DNA from: Edaphochlamys debaryana
Lineage: Eukaryota; Chlorophyta; Chlorophyceae; Chlamydomonadales
Direction of reading: 5' to 3'
Length of the DNA stretch: 64,000 nt
Assembly (NCBI GenBank): GCA_016858145.1
Contig: JAEHOE010000009.1
Location: 744,001-808,000 of the forward strand
A program made the translations under genes and the position numbers. Shown here piece by piece: positions 1 through 9,988 of the stretch (positions are counted from its first letter, which is position 1; each line of letters begins with the position of its first letter). The notes under the pieces are model-generated. The model searched no databases. It was not told where the DNA came from and saw only the letters and a program-made list of their open reading frames with translations.

Positions 1-480
1 GCGTCCAGGTACCCCGTGATGCCGGGGCAGCCCTCCCCCTGGAACCCTCCCCCCTCCCCTTGCCTCTATGTCTGCCCCTTCACTACCCCCCCGCCCCCAG
101 CCCCCACCGAGTGCGGGCATCCAGGTACCCCACGATGCCGGGGCAGCCCTCCCCCTTGGAACCCTCCCCCCTCCCCTTGCCTCTATGTCTGCCCCTTCAC
201 TACCCCCCCGCCCCCAGCCCCCACCGAGTGCGGGCGTCCAGGTACCCCACGATGCCGGGGCAGCCCTCCCCCTTGGAACCCTCCCCCCTCCTCTTGCCTC
301 TATGTCTGCCCCTTCACTACCCCCCCGCCCCCAGCCCCCACCGAGTGCGGGCGTCCAGGTACCCCACGATGCCGGGGCAGCCCTCCCCCTTGGAACCCTC
401 CCCCCTCCTCTTGCCTCTATGTCTGGCCCTTTACTAAAGCCCCCCCCCTTGCCGCTATGTCTGCCCCTTCACTACCCCCC
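1..480. repeat. 116-117 bp tandem repeat derived from an exon/intron border
   Basis: Four head-to-tail copies with a period of 116-117 bp can be aligned on GGTACC at 8, 124, 241 and 358. A fifth, diverged relative is the real exon edge at 491-555. Read on the minus strand, each copy holds the last part of that exon (residues like GCPGIVGYLDART), a GT donor directly after it, and about 75 bp of G-rich intron. The array therefore appears to be an amplified exon-3'-end plus donor. The forward-strand open frames through it, rich in Pro, are a by-product of the repeat. Confidence 0.85.
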
Positions 481-490
481 CTCCCCTTAC

Positions 491-1237
491 CGAGTGCGGG
501 CATCCAGGTATCGCATGATGCCGGGGCAGCCGAAGGGGAGGCTCTGGATGAAGCGCTGCGGGACGATAGGGATTGAGGGCCGGGTGTGCGAAAGGAAAGG
601 GAGGGCTGGTCGCTCCGCATGAGCATTTGTACGGTATGTCGTACACGCCGCACCTTGTTCACGTGAAGCAGCAGCGGTGTGTTGCGGTGCACCCAGCCCC
701 TACAGCGACGAGGGCGCGGCTTTGTCAGTATGGGGGCACAACCCGAGCCACCCTCCGTACCCACGTGACTGCCGTACATCGTACGCCGCGACTGTCGTAC
801 GCCGTACCTCAGGGGCATGAGGTAGTCACGGAAGGTGGCCGCCAGTCGGTCCTCGTTGGAGCCTTTGTAGCCCAGGTCCTGGAACAGCGTACGGTAGCAC
901 AGCTTTGGGGGGGAAGGAGGCCGGGAGCGCGGGAAGTGGGGACAGAGGAAGGCAGACTTTGTAACGTGATGCCGTACGGCCGTACGGGATCTCGGGGTGC
1001 TTGGAGCAACAAGGGCAAGGGTGGGCCCTCCGAGGGCCGGTGGAGCGACCCCGGCTTGGTCTGGCCCAACTCGCGACCCCGAGCTTCCATCCTCTGCCCT
1101 CTGCCCCTCTGCGGGTGGATGCCCTGCTCCACCCGTACCACGCCCCCATCCCTTGCCCAAACTGTGCCTCTCCAGCGTTACCCCACCATGACTTTGTTCG
1201 TTGCCTTGTAGTGCGTGAAGGGCCAGAGCCACAGATT
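491..1237 (-). CDS. Unrecognised protein, internal exons (partial)
   Basis: Four exons can be chained on the minus strand with matching phases: 1237-1187 (NLWLWPFTHYKATNKVM), 902-808 (starts LCYRTLFQDLGYKGSNEDR), 699-654 (GWVHRNTPLLLHVNK) and 555-491 (RFIQSLPFGCPGIMRYLDAR). Each is bounded by AG and GT. The last donor is GTAAGG, and the gene continues beyond base 1. The amino-acid composition is that of a real folded protein, unlike the surrounding Pro/Arg-rich shadow frames. I do not recognise the family. The 5' end is not resolved; it should lie between 1240 and about 2400 and would make the gene divergent to the SRPBCC gene. An alternative start for the second exon is 878. Confidence 0.4.
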
Positions 1238-2463
1238 CTGAACCGACAGGACGGACCTTGGGAAGGGAGAAGGCGACGGCCCGACAGGCAACAAGGGGCA
1301 CGTGCGGGAGTTGGGAGGGTGGGGCTGGAAGAGTGACCCGTGCGAGAGCCTCTAGATAGCACCAGGAGCGAAGAGAGCAATAAAGGTAGGACTCAACGCC
1401 AGACCCCCCTGTTCCAACCTCGCCTCCCCTTCAGCCCTCCACAGCCCCTCAACCTTCATGGTACTCCGGAGCCCTCCCGGCCGCACCTCCGTAGTCTCGC
1501 CAGCGCCGGCGGCTTCGTGGATCCGCCCTCCTGGATCCGGACCTCCGCGTGCAGCTCGTGGGCCCCAGTGGGCCTCGCCCTGTCGGGCCCAGATCCAGGG
1601 CCCGAGGCCGCCGCCTTGAGGCCCGGGGCCGGGCCCCGGGTCACAGTCGCCGTGGCCGTGGCCATCGGAAGACGGGGTGAGGGATGGAGGGCTGGGTGGG
1701 CAAGGTTGGAAATGCAAGTGCGCAAGCAGCCGTCAGGAGCTGTTGCAGCTAAGGTAGCAGTGGCTTGAGCTCGCAGTGCCGGGCGTGGGCGCCGTGGGTA
1801 CAAAAGACGAAGGTGGCAGCGGCGCCCGGGTGCGGCGGGTATCGCCGACGGCGCGGGGGTCAAGATGGCGCAAGCGAGGGGGTCCCTGTTGGCGCCTCTC
1901 TTTGCGGCGTTTGCCCGCCAAAGCAAATGCCATTTTGCAGGAATGAGGTTTTGGGGTGAGTGCGTGCGGTCGGACGACACAAGGACGACAGCGGGGGCTC
2001 AGAACCGCCCGGCGCGCACGTCACGACGTCTTGACTCCTCGCGACCCGGCCGGCCAGCCAAATGCGGGAATGCAGGTATAGGCATGCAGCAGCCATGGTG
2101 CCGCTCGAGAAGCCACGAAGCTATCCGAGCGCTCGGGCCCGCGGATGGTGGAGGCTGGGCCATCTGGCCGGGATGTTGCAGGGCACGCAGGCGATGTAAG
2201 GAGCACCATGTTGAGAGCTAGAGCAGCTTCGATTGGCGACGTCTGGACCCGGCGGAGGCTGCCTGCAAGCTTCCCGAGCAGGTGCTTGCGTCAACCGCGT
2301 CAATGTACAAATTGCACGGCAGGGGCTCTTAACGCCGCGGGCATACTGTGCAGAGATACATGCTATATACAGTACACGTCGGGCACAGAGTCAAGTCAAC
2401 GCCTATAACAACTCGGCACATCTCACTTGAGCATCCCTGACGAGCTGCTCCCGAAGACTCGAC
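1238..2463. other. Intergenic region, presumed divergent promoter
   Basis: The stretch lies between a minus-strand gene and a plus-strand gene. It could hold the first exon or exons of the minus-strand gene, but no frame stands out from the GC-rich background. A 174-residue open frame on the minus strand (1456-1980) is Ala/Arg/Pro-rich and has no recognisable motif. No RNA gene or repeat was seen. Confidence 0.4.
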
Positions 2464-3940
2464 ATGTCGCTCAGAACGCAAATTGAGATCAACGTAAGCT
2501 CCGTGGCCCTTCCCTGACTGCCCGCTGCCCGCTGCCGGAATGTTCTCGAAGAACAGCCCCCCACCCGGTCTCGCGCCGCGGAAAGTCACCTGCGCCCCCG
2601 CACGCTGCCTTTACCCCCTGGCACCGCACCTCCCCCACCCGCCATACTCGCAGGCGCCATCCGAGCGCGTGTGGGAGGTGCTCAGCAACTACCCCGGCTG
2701 GAGCGCCTGGAACTCCTTCCTCAACATGGACCAGCAGCCCGCGGGGAAGCTGGAGCCGGGCCAGGCCCTGGCTGTGGCCTTCCAGCCCCCTGGACAGAGC
2801 AAGCCAACGAAGATGAAGCCACAGGTGCGCATGGTCCATCTGTCGCACTGGATGCCGTACCCCAACCCATCATTCCCATGCCAGATGACGCCGCACCAGC
2901 TTGGAAACGCTCTTACTTCAACCCCCAGCATACCCATGGCCCTCGCCGCCTGCCACGCACACGGCACACCTTCTCACCCTTCTCTCACACGCGCTACACA
3001 CTCTTGCCTTGTATACAATCACGGTCAGCACACGCTTGCCTTGTGCAGGTCCTGCGCTACACGGACGGCTCGGAGCTGGCCTGGCGGGGGCGGCTGCTGG
3101 GCACCGACCTTCTGTTCGTGGGGGAGCACTTCTTCCGCCTGGAGGCGCAGGGGCCCAAGAAGACGGTGCTGCACCACGGTAAGGGGAGGGGGGAATAGAG
3201 GGGACGGGGAGGGGGACAAAGGGAGGGGGGAGAAGGGGGGCAAGTCTTACGGCTGGAGGCGCAGGGGCCGGGGAGGACGGTGATGAGCCACGGTAAGGGG
3301 ATTAGCGGGGGTGCCGTATGAGGGGACAAGGGGGTTCAGGGCTGCTCGTGTCGGGGCAAGAGGTGAGAGGGACGAGGGAAGAGGCACGGGGAGAGAGGGA
3401 GGGAGACAGAGTGGAGTGCAAAGCTGGAAGGCAGGGGAGGAAGAGCGGAGACAGATGGTGGGCGGGTAGGCTTGTGTGATCGCCCTCTCGATGCCGAGGA
3501 CCAATGAGCAACCACGGAGGAGCCCTCCTGCCTCCTCATCAGCCCTCTCCTCTCCTTGAGCCTAACTTGCTCATGGCTTCCTCCCCGTGCTCGTTACCGT
3601 GCTCCTGCAGGCGAGGACTTCAGGGGCCTCTTGGTGCCCCTGGTGGGGGGAATGCTGAAGAACACGGAGAAGGGCTTCCTGGTGAGTACGGCGCCGTACG
3701 GGAGTACGGCAAGCGTGGTCGAGGAGGGCAGATAGAAGCCGGCACAGCGTGGGCGTGGCGAGCTAGGGCAGCCTGCATACGATACCGTGGGCGGGGGGCA
3801 GTGGGCCTGCTTCGGGTTGCCTTCTTGCGCTAGGCTTCCGACTCTGCCCACCCATGCACCCCCACCCCCACCCCACCCCCCACCCGCCTCCCCAGGCCTT
3901 CAATGAGGGGCTCAAGAAGGCGGCCGAGGAGGGCCGGTAG
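2464..3940 (+). CDS. SRPBCC/START-like domain protein
   Basis: Five exons join in phase: 2464-2493, 2654-2824, 3049-3178, 3611-3681 and 3896-3940, giving 148 residues. The order MSLRTQIEIN, then APSERVWEVLSNYPGWSAWN, then a DGSELAWRGRLLG strand and an EHFFRLEAQG strand, then a C-terminal helix GGMLKNTEKGFLAFNEGLKK, is the helix-grip pattern of small SRPBCC (polyketide cyclase/dehydrase-like) proteins. These bind a hydrophobic ligand in a deep cavity. The whole chain is one domain of normal family length, without targeting peptide or membrane segment, so it is probably cytosolic. The ligand cannot be told from sequence. The start is the only ATG before the first donor. Intron 3 carries a decayed copy of the end of exon 3 (3248-3297). 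Confidence 0.8.
3248..3297 (+). repeat. Echo of exon 3 end plus donor inside intron 3
   Basis: About 50 bp repeat, with several substitutions, the last 45 bp of exon 3 of the SRPBCC gene (from 3138) and its donor. Both contain CTGGAGGCGCAGGGGCC and end CCACGGTAAGGGG. The copy sits 110 bp downstream of the original and keeps an intact GTAAGG donor. Confidence 0.8.
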
Positions 3941-5391
3941 AGGCGGCTCAGGCAATCGGGGACCGAAGGCCCTCACGGCGCTCCCGTCCCGGCGCTCCCT
4001 TCCCGGCCGTGGAGTTAGGGCAGCGGCAAGTCGCCGTCGCGAGGCTACATTGGAGGGACGAAGCCATGCCGGGTTGCTGCACTGGTGGCTGACTTGTACG
4101 CTGGCTGAAGGACGAGAGAGGGGGGGGGGGTGCTGGCTGGGGTCGTCCGTGGCCTCCACACACACAGGCTGAGTGGTGTGTTGTTACGAGGCGATGGGGT
4201 GCGTTAGCATTGGGAGCCTGCTTCACGTCTTGCACAACCGACGTCGGCTTGTGATTGCGGGTCTGGACAGACAAGCGCTGCGGAGGTTGAGCCCCCAGAC
4301 ATGTCGCCGGCATGTTGGAGCGTGGTCGATAACTTTCCCTGCTCTTAATCACAAGCGATGGACAGAAGATTTTGGATGTACAGCAGCTAGGGTGGTAGGA
4401 TGAGAGGCCACGTGGGCTTAAAGGTGTCGGGGGTTCACTGCAAGCAGCATTCTGGTCGGGGGTTGAGGGGGTGTTGCAAGCTCTGCTGATGAACTGCATA
4501 TGCTCGGATGCTGATTGTGAGTCTTCTTGCCCTGCATGGTTGCTATTCATGACATCCGGTTGGGCCACCTCATTCCTTGGCTGGGCCCTTGTGCCGATAC
4601 TTATGACCCATAACTTTGAAGCAAGCGCGGTACCGGATACCGATGTTGACACTTTTGTGCACCGAGAGTTAACAAGCAGGGCCGTCGCCACTCGGGGCAG
4701 CTGTACCCCGCAATCCCTCTGTATCTGAGCCGCACAGCCGGGCAAGATTGCGCCAGCACACGGCCTCCTGCGGCTTCATTCCGCTGCAGCCGCCACTCTG
4801 GAGCCACTCCGAGTGCCCTGACTGCCACTCCACTCCCCATGCGTGCCCACTACTCAGCGGTGCGACGGGCGGTAGCGCCATACACCTCGTACCGTTACAA
4901 AAGTGCGCACTCCGTGTTACATGTCCAAGTGCGAACGGGAGTAGCCGTAATCTTGAAGCTCACTAGCCACGCGGGCTTCTTTCGAGTCCGAATCCCAGCC
5001 GCGCCGACTCACCCCCCCCCCCCCCCTGCCGGTGCCCGCCTGCCTGCAACGCTCCGCGTCACCCCGCCTTGTTCGTCCCCAAGCAAGAAGCAACCTACGC
5101 TCCTGCCACGCCCCTAAATCCCTGCCGATGCCCGCCTGCTCCTGCCAGGCCGCGTGTCACCACGCCTCATTTCCCCCCAAGCAGGACATGCCTACGCCCG
5201 AGGATATCACACGGCCCACCCTGTCCAGGCACCTTACCCGTACTCAGCAACCGCTCCGTCAGCACCCCCACGCCCCGCCGACCCTCACGGCCTCCCTGTC
5301 CCCCCGATCCTGCCGACCGCGATCACACCGCACCCCCAAACGGACCCCAGAAGGGGCACTGGCGAGCAGGCGCACCGCCCCCCTCGCTCCC
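3941..5391. other. Convergent intergenic region with two 3' UTRs
   Basis: The region separates the stop of the SRPBCC gene (+) and the stop of the dihydroorotase gene (-). Two minus-strand TGTAA motifs at 4917-4921 and 4895-4899 are good candidates for the dihydroorotase poly(A) signal. No coding frame here has recognisable content; the open frames are Arg/Pro/Ala-rich shadows. Confidence 0.5.
4895..4921 (-). terminator. Candidate TGTAA poly(A) signals of the dihydroorotase gene
   Basis: TTACA occurs on the plus strand at 4895-4899 and again at 4917-4921, which is TGTAA on the minus strand, about 470-500 bases after the stop. TGTAA is the usual poly(A) signal in Chlamydomonas-type algae. No transcript evidence is available. 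Confidence 0.45.
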
Positions 5392-8300
5392 TCAGGCGGC
5401 CACGCTCCAAGGCACCTCCTCGCCCGCCCACATGGGAATGACCTCGCTGTCCCCAAACCGGAAAGAGTCCGGCACGCGCTGGGCCGAGCGCACCAGCGTC
5501 AGCTTGTCGGTGTTGCGGGGCAGTCCGTAGAAGTCGGGGCCGTTGAAGCTGCGGCGCGAGGGGTGGTTTTCGTGGCGAGGGGCAGCATGTGGGACACGTC
5601 GGGCTTACCCGTACTGCCCTGCCCCTGCCCCACGTGTCTGTGTCCGTCCCTCTAGTCCGCTTGACTCCAGTCCCTTGCCTGCGTCCTCAGCCTCCGACCC
5701 CTGACCGCAGCCACTACCGGTACGGCACCCCTTAGTCATCCCCCAGCCCGAGCCTTAGTCAGCCAACCACCGCCCCACCTGGCGAACGCCTCCAGGTTGC
5801 CCAGCGCCCCCGCCTTCTCAAAGGCGGTTGCGTAGATGGCCATGGCCACGGGCGCAGAGTACATGCCCGCACACCCGCACGACGACTCCTGCGACAGGGT
5901 TGCGTATGGTGTGTGGGGGGAAAGCAAGACACGCACACGTTTCAGCAGGCTCCGCACGCATGGCTGATGAGTAGTGGATTGCAGTCGAGCCAATCGCCAG
6001 GGGGCACCGCATAGCTCTGGGCACCGCATAGCGCAAAGCAGCGTAGCACAGCATGCGCGCCGCACCTTGGCGTGCTTTGCGTGCGGCGCCGAGTCGGTGC
6101 CCAGGAAGAACTTCCTGGACCCGCCCACGGCCGCACCCATGATGGCCTCACCTGCGGGGTGGGGGGCAGGGGGCAAGCGGTGAGAGAGCGATGGCAGAAG
6201 TTTCGGAAACGCAATGATGATGTTTTTTTTGAAAGGGATCGCTGAAGCGACGGCGCTCCTCAGCATACGCACCCGCTGCAGACCCGCCCTCTGCTTTGGT
6301 CTGGCCCGCCTGGCCCACTCCAGAGACCCGCTGTCCCCTTCCTCCTCCGCCGCGCCTTCCCCCGCCCTCCTCCACCGCGCCTCCCCCTCCCTCCCCTTCC
6401 CCTCCCCCCTTGGCCTCACGGTGCTTCTCCCGCTTGAGAATGGGCAGGCAGTAGTTGTGGGGCCGCAGGCCCTTGGCGAAGAGGGCGTTGCGGTTGAGCA
6501 GCATGTGCTGGGGCGTGATGGATGCGCCCACGTTGGCGGGGGCCGAGGCCACGAAGTCAGCCTGGGGTTGGGGGCGGAGGGGGGTATTTTTTCGAGCGGG
6601 AAACGATAAGGCGGCGGCCGGCGAGCCCGATGCGCACCGAGGTCCAGAGCGGAAGGTCCGTCGTCGATGCCAGTTGCGGGTCCCAGCGTGGCGAGCTGTG
6701 CTGACATAGTGGCGTAGGCTAGAGCGGCTGGACGCAGACCGGTGGTGGAAGCTGGCGTGCTTTGCGTGCTTGCCGGCGTGCATTCGGGGCTGCGCTCCGG
6801 CCGCAGAGCGCCCCGGCCCCACAACAGGGGGGTGGGAAGAAGGGTGTGTGTATGGCACGGCGCGGTGGCGACTACACGCTGGCTTGCGACACGCTTGCAA
6901 GCCGTCTACGCAGCCCCCCCACCGCCCCCCTGGCACCCGCGTCCTTGGTGGTGTTAATGTGCTCCATGTCAGCTTCCTGCCAGCTTCTTGTGTCCTATGA
7001 CCTCCCTACCCCTCTAGCTCGGGCCGGGGACCCCCCCCCCCTCACCGCGTCCTTGGTGGTGATGTGCTCCATGACAACCCTCAGGTTGGGCACCTGCTCC
7101 AGCAGGGGGACCTGAGGGGGGGGGGAGGGGCAGGGGGGTTAAGGTGAGGGGAGGGGCAGGCCAGGACCTCAGGGCGAGTTGGAGGGCACAGCGGTGGCTC
7201 CAGCGCAGTGCCAGGCAAGCGCACGGCATGATGCCGTGCACGTCGTACATGCCGTATGGCTCTCATCGCTCACCAGCTTGGTCTTGATGAAGACCGCCTC
7301 CCGGTCAAACATGTCCACCTCGGCGTCCGTCACCTCGCCGTGCACCAGCAGGAGCGTGCCGGTCTCGGCCATGGCCTGGGGGGGGTGGGGGAGGGGCGCG
7401 GGCGCAAAGGCGGGAAGAGGTGTGACAATATGACAAGCTTATCAACCACCAGCGTGTGCCCGGCTAGTTGCCCTGCTGGGCTAGGGGGCCGTTGTGGTTG
7501 CGGCGTCGTGTTGCTGCCCCCTGCCTTTGACACAATGCAACCAGGCGGGACATCGCACCTTGAGTGCGGCCATGGGTTTCTTGAGGTCAGTGACGCCCGA
7601 GTCCGAGTTGGTGGTGGCGCCTGCAGCAACAAAGACAAAGAGTGGGTGAATGAGTCTAGAACTCCGTTGTGATGTAGTGTTCCCCTGCAACGTACGCCTG
7701 GTTCCCGTCTGCGGTGTCCACAGAGGACAGGAGCGGTGTGCCACCAAACATACGGCAGGATACCTGCCCGCAACATGGTGTAGTGCATGCCCCCCCTTCC
7801 TCGCCCCGCTCAAGCATATCCATGGCCCCGAAGTCGCCGGCCCACTGCTCCCTGCCAGCCCTGGCTTAACCACCCCAGAGCAGATTAGCGTGCTCATCCC
7901 CAGCCCCATGCTAATTTACTGACAGGCCCCTACCCTCCGACACACACCCCGTTCCCCGACCCACCCGCTGGGTAGAGCTTGAAGGCGGGGATGCCCGCCG
8001 CCTTGGCCGCATACACATCCTCGGGCGTGGTCCTGACAGTTGGAAGCAGCAGTTGGAGGTTGTCGTTTGGCGGTTAGGGGGGCCCTTTGCCCTGGCCGCG
8101 CTTGCCTCCTAGCCCTGCCCCAGCCCCACCCCCAGCCCAGCCCAGCGCCTGCCTCCGTCCGCGGCGCTCCGCCCTGAACCGAGGGCGCCGTTGCATCCGG
8201 CCGCTTGGCCCGCCCCGCTCCCCACCCGGCCCCCCCAGCCGCCCACCGGTCCGTGAGGTAGAGGGTCATGAGGGGCGTGAAGTTGGACCCCGGGGGCACC

Positions 8301-9339
8301 GCCGCCTCGATGCGCTGCTTGTACTCGAGCGCCTGGCGGGGGGCCAGGGGAAAGGGGAAGGTGGGGGCAGGGGTAGGGGTAGGGGGTCCGGGTCCGGGCA
8401 CAGTTGGAAGCCCTCCCCCTGTTATCCCCCTGACACTATCTGATCCGTGACCCTCCCAAGCCCCCCTCTCTCCCTGGCGTCGGCGCGTTCCCGCTCAGCA
8501 ACAAACACCCCCTCTCTCCACCGCCCCCAGCCGCCGCCTTGATGGCGGTGACGTGTGACCCCTGAGACCCCACCCCCACCCCCCGATGCCACCCTCCCAT
8601 CCCCTCCCTTCCTCGCTTCCTCCCCCGCTCCCCCATCCTCCTCATCCCTCCCTCCCTTCCCCTCGCCGACCCCCAACCCGACTCCCCCACCCACCGCCTT
8701 GGTGGTGGTGACGGGGGGCACCAGGTTGGGCATGATGATGGCACGGGCGAAGTGGGCGGCGGTGTGGGGGACCACGTCCTGAGAGGGGGGGACCGGGGGT
8801 GGTGGTGCGGAAGGCAGGAGTTGTAGGGGCAGTGGGGACGGAGCTTAGAGGGTTTCGGGGCGCGGGGGGTGGGGGTACTGTCTGACGGTTTAGCCATCCT
8901 GGAGTGACAGTTGGTCGGCCCCTCGTCTTCCGCCGTGTCCGGTCTGCCGGCGTCGGACGTTCCGGACTAGTGCTTTTGACAAGAGATGAAACCTTCATTA
9001 ACCGACCTCCAATGCCCCCCCCCCCAGTGAGGCTCCTGGACACTCATGGTTGGGGGTCGGCATGCCTGCAAGCTAACTCCTGCTGCCCGCCTGTCCCTGA
9101 CGCCCCTGCCCTACCCGCATGGGCTGCCCATCCCGGACGTGCAGGTGCCAGTCGTCGGGGCGGGTGATGGTGAGCGTCTGCACGCCCGCGGGAGCCGCGG
9201 CGTGCACCGCGGTGGCGGAGGCAGGGGCGCTAGGGCGCACGGAGAGCGGCCGTGCGCTGGTCAGGGCCGGCGAGGCTGCGGAGGGGCGTGTGGAGGCGCG
9301 AGCAGGGAGGATGCGGTGAAGCAGCCAGCCATGCCGCAT
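5392..9339 (-). CDS. Dihydroorotase, plastid-targeted (pyrimidine biosynthesis)
   Basis: Eleven exons join exactly: 9339-9115, 8778-8695, 8332-8247, 8032-7965, 7620-7559, 7375-7274, 7111-7046, 6561-6420, 6151-6066, 5888-5779 and 5548-5392, giving 395 residues. The enzyme cyclises N-carbamoyl-aspartate to dihydroorotate in de novo pyrimidine synthesis. It is of the bacterial PyrC type used by plants. Visible active-site signatures are the zinc motif DWHLHVRD (His65, His67), the lysine expected to be carboxylated in AFKLYPAG (Lys150), HGEV and MEHIT histidines, and the GTDSAPH aspartate. About 50 Ala/Ser/Arg-rich residues precede the enzyme, as in a chloroplast transit peptide. Every intron is GT-AG. 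The start is the first ATG of the frame that runs into the catalytic motif. Confidence 0.95.
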
Positions 9340-9988
9340 GCCGACACGCCGGAGGGTGCACGCGAGTGCCGGTCGGCGGCTCCCAACATGCTAGACGTAA
9401 GCCGTTAGTGCTGGAGTAGCTGCTTTGGCGTTGTAAGAGACGAGTTGCAGCAGCGCGGCGCGGACCGCAATTCACCTGCGGCGCCTCGCCCGGCGCTTCG
9501 CCCAGAGCACCTCAGCGACGTCTGCATCATTCTACACACAGTACCTAGCATGCACGGGTGCCGAAGGTCGTGTCGCGAAGGCTGGGTCGGTCGACCGGCG
9601 GCGATGCGCACTGGTGTGGACTTAACACCGCAAATGGCTGTGTCTTTATGGAGTTAAGGCGGGGGGCGCAGGGGAAAGCAGCGGGGTGGAGGTATACAGC
9701 CAGCAAACCCTCGGGCGGTTTGGCCCATGAAGCGTGTGGGCGTTGACTTGCACCACGCCCAGCACCACAGCCGTTCCTCGCTGCAACCATTCATAGTGAG
9801 CTGTACAGACGCATTGATTACCACGGCTCACCCGGCTCGCGCTACACCTCTAAACAACAGAACGAGCTCGCTAGAAGAGCATGCCTCGCAAACCCTGATT
9901 GCTGTTGCCAGGCGGTACGCAGCATAGCTCGTGGCTGCGGGCAACATAGCTTTAGGAGGACTGCACTCCATTGGCAGCAGCAGCGACC
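9340..9988. other. Divergent promoter region
   Basis: About 650 bp lie between the start codons of the dihydroorotase gene (-) and the MUN-domain gene (+). They should hold both promoters and 5' UTRs. No TATA box at a convincing position, repeat or RNA gene was seen. Confidence 0.5.

Noticed and set aside
16..622. Proline-rich open frames on the plus strand at the left edge
   Set aside because: They are the antisense of the 117-bp repeat, which itself derives from a minus-strand exon border.
4960..5015. Possible tRNA 3' part (TTCGAGTCCGAATCCCAGC)
   Set aside because: The T-arm does not pair properly, and no matching anticodon or D arm is found upstream.
5736..6824. 362-codon open frame on the minus strand over the dihydroorotase gene
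   Set aside because: It overlaps introns and shifts in and out of the true reading frame; the spliced dihydroorotase explains the coding signal.
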